A stretch of DNA of 64,000 nt from contig NZ_JH601133.1 of the NCBI RefSeq assembly GCF_000245795.1, positions 588,268 to 652,267 of the forward strand. The letters are read 5' to 3'. This DNA comes from Facklamia languida CCUG 37842 (lineage in GTDB: Bacteria > Bacillota > Bacilli > Lactobacillales > Aerococcaceae). The notes beneath the pieces are model-generated. The model was not told the DNA's origin. It saw only the letters and a program-made list of their open reading frames with translations, and did not search any database. Position numbers and translations under genes: made by a program. Positions 63,495 to 64,000 of this stretch are shown here, piece after piece. The number at the start of each line of letters is the position of its first letter. The stretch's first letter is position 1.

Positions 63495-64000
63495 TTAAAT
63501 TTCTTCTTCTTTTTTGCGACGACCAAGCTGAACCAATCCCATCCCAGTTAGGATGGATACAGCAGACGCTCCTAGGAGGATACTTGAATCTGCTTCACCT
63601 GTTTGTGGAAGAAGTCCTGCTGGTTGACTTTCTGGCTTGTTGTTATCAGAGTCGTCATCAGAAGGTGACCCTGGAGTCACTTGCGCCTTGTCCTCTGATT
63701 CCTTATCGCCAGATTCTTCAGGAGAAGGGGTCTCCTTGTCCGGTGTTCTTGGACTTTCTGGCATGCCAGGTTCTTCTGGCTTGGGATCTTCTGGTTGTGG
63801 ATCCTCTGGCTTACCTGGTTCTTCTGGTTTGCCTGGTTCTTCTGGCTTAGGATCCTCTGGCTTGGGATCTTCTGGAGCGGGTGCTTCTGGTTTTTTTGTA
63901 CCAATGCTTAGTACTCTAGCTACAGGTTCTTTTGTAATGATCTCTTCTGTCTCAGGTTCTCCTGGAACGCCATCTTTTACGACGACCTTAGTAATAATTA
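63495..64000 (-). CDS. C-terminal part of a G5-domain LPXTG wall-anchored surface protein (cut by window edge)
   Basis: About 168 residues are visible. The reading frame stays open to the window edge. The first 35 residues look like the end of a G5 domain (TKVVVKDGVPGEPETEEIITKEPV). Then comes a proline/glutamate-rich stalk with repeats of KPEDP, KPEEP and GKPEEP, a Ser/Asp/Glu-rich part, and a sorting signal LPQTGEADSS, hydrophobic helix and RRKKEEEI tail. Sortase would cut LPQT-G and link it to peptidoglycan. G5 domains bind N-acetylglucosamine in several adhesins. The N-terminal part lies beyond the window. Confidence 0.9.
   Translation of the reverse strand, partial: IITKVVVKDGVPGEPETEEIITKEPVARVLSIGTKKPEAPAPEDPKPEDPKPEEPGKPEEPGKPEDPQPEDPKPEEPGMPESPRTPDKETPSPEESGDKESEDKAQVTPGSPSDDDSDNNKPESQPAGLLPQTGEADSSILLGASAVSILTGMGLVQLGRRKKEEEI

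Overview
The window looks like a low-to-mid GC Firmicute chromosome of the order Lactobacillales. An Aerococcus-like member of the Aerococcaceae is my guess from overall gene content and is not proven here. Supporting signs are a delta subunit of RNA polymerase, a cysteine-free type B L31, DarA next to tmk and holB, T-box and PyrR RNA leaders, extended -10 promoters, strong AGGAGG ribosome sites and an LPQTG surface protein. It is mostly core chromosome. I see no prophage, transposase or CRISPR array.

Layout. 1-2.1 kb: comFA (cut by the window edge) and a DegV protein, divergent from a YigZ protein. 2.1-4.5 kb: NAD salvage pair pncB-nadE. 4.7-7.2 kb: a secreted protein of unknown role and a lone priming sugar transferase. 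7.3-10.6 kb: purR-glmU-prs, linking purine control, UDP-GlcNAc and PRPP. 10.7-12.2 kb: zinc ABC transporter genes behind a perfect Zur core operator. 12.5-17 kb: a DUF697 GTPase with a YugP protease, a uracil permease under a PyrR attenuator, and a YdcF protein. 17-24.6 kb: a lipoprotein, a strongly diverged sigma-54, a zinc protease, cardiolipin synthase, transketolase and YfiH. 25-32.7 kb: L31, an FAD protein, a His-rich membrane protein, an AGCS symporter with a CcpA-type cre site, and an amino-acid ABC system. 32.7-41.9 kb: a zinc-ribbon protein, YbaK, murA, a Csm6-like HEPN protein, rpoE, a YwiB protein, tRNA-Arg, lipL, an HD hydrolase, a Nudix hydrolase and a membrane protein. 42-45.2 kb: metNIQ under a Met-type T-box. 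45.4-50.6 kb: an aminotransferase, an FAD oxidase, mscL, tag and a second YdcF protein. 50.6-58 kb: the replication and repair block dnaX-ebfC-recR-tmk-darA-holB-yabA-trmN6-yazA-rsmI. 58.1-63.2 kb: sufCDSUB for Fe-S assembly. 63.5-64 kb: the C-terminus of a G5/LPQTG wall protein.

The most unusual material is (1) a family of structured intergenic repeats, at least five related copies plus two hairpins that may be relatives, including one 159-bp copy with 29-bp terminal inverted repeats; (2) an orphan Csm6-like HEPN protein, with no CARF domain and no CRISPR locus here, between murA and rpoE; (3) a sigma-54 whose RpoN box and region I are badly eroded; (4) a MetQ with no lipobox cysteine and an acidic C-terminal tail. 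Several nutrient genes carry readable control elements: Zur on znuCB, PyrR on pyrP, T-box on metNIQ, cre on the AGCS symporter, and a probable PurBox pair on purR.
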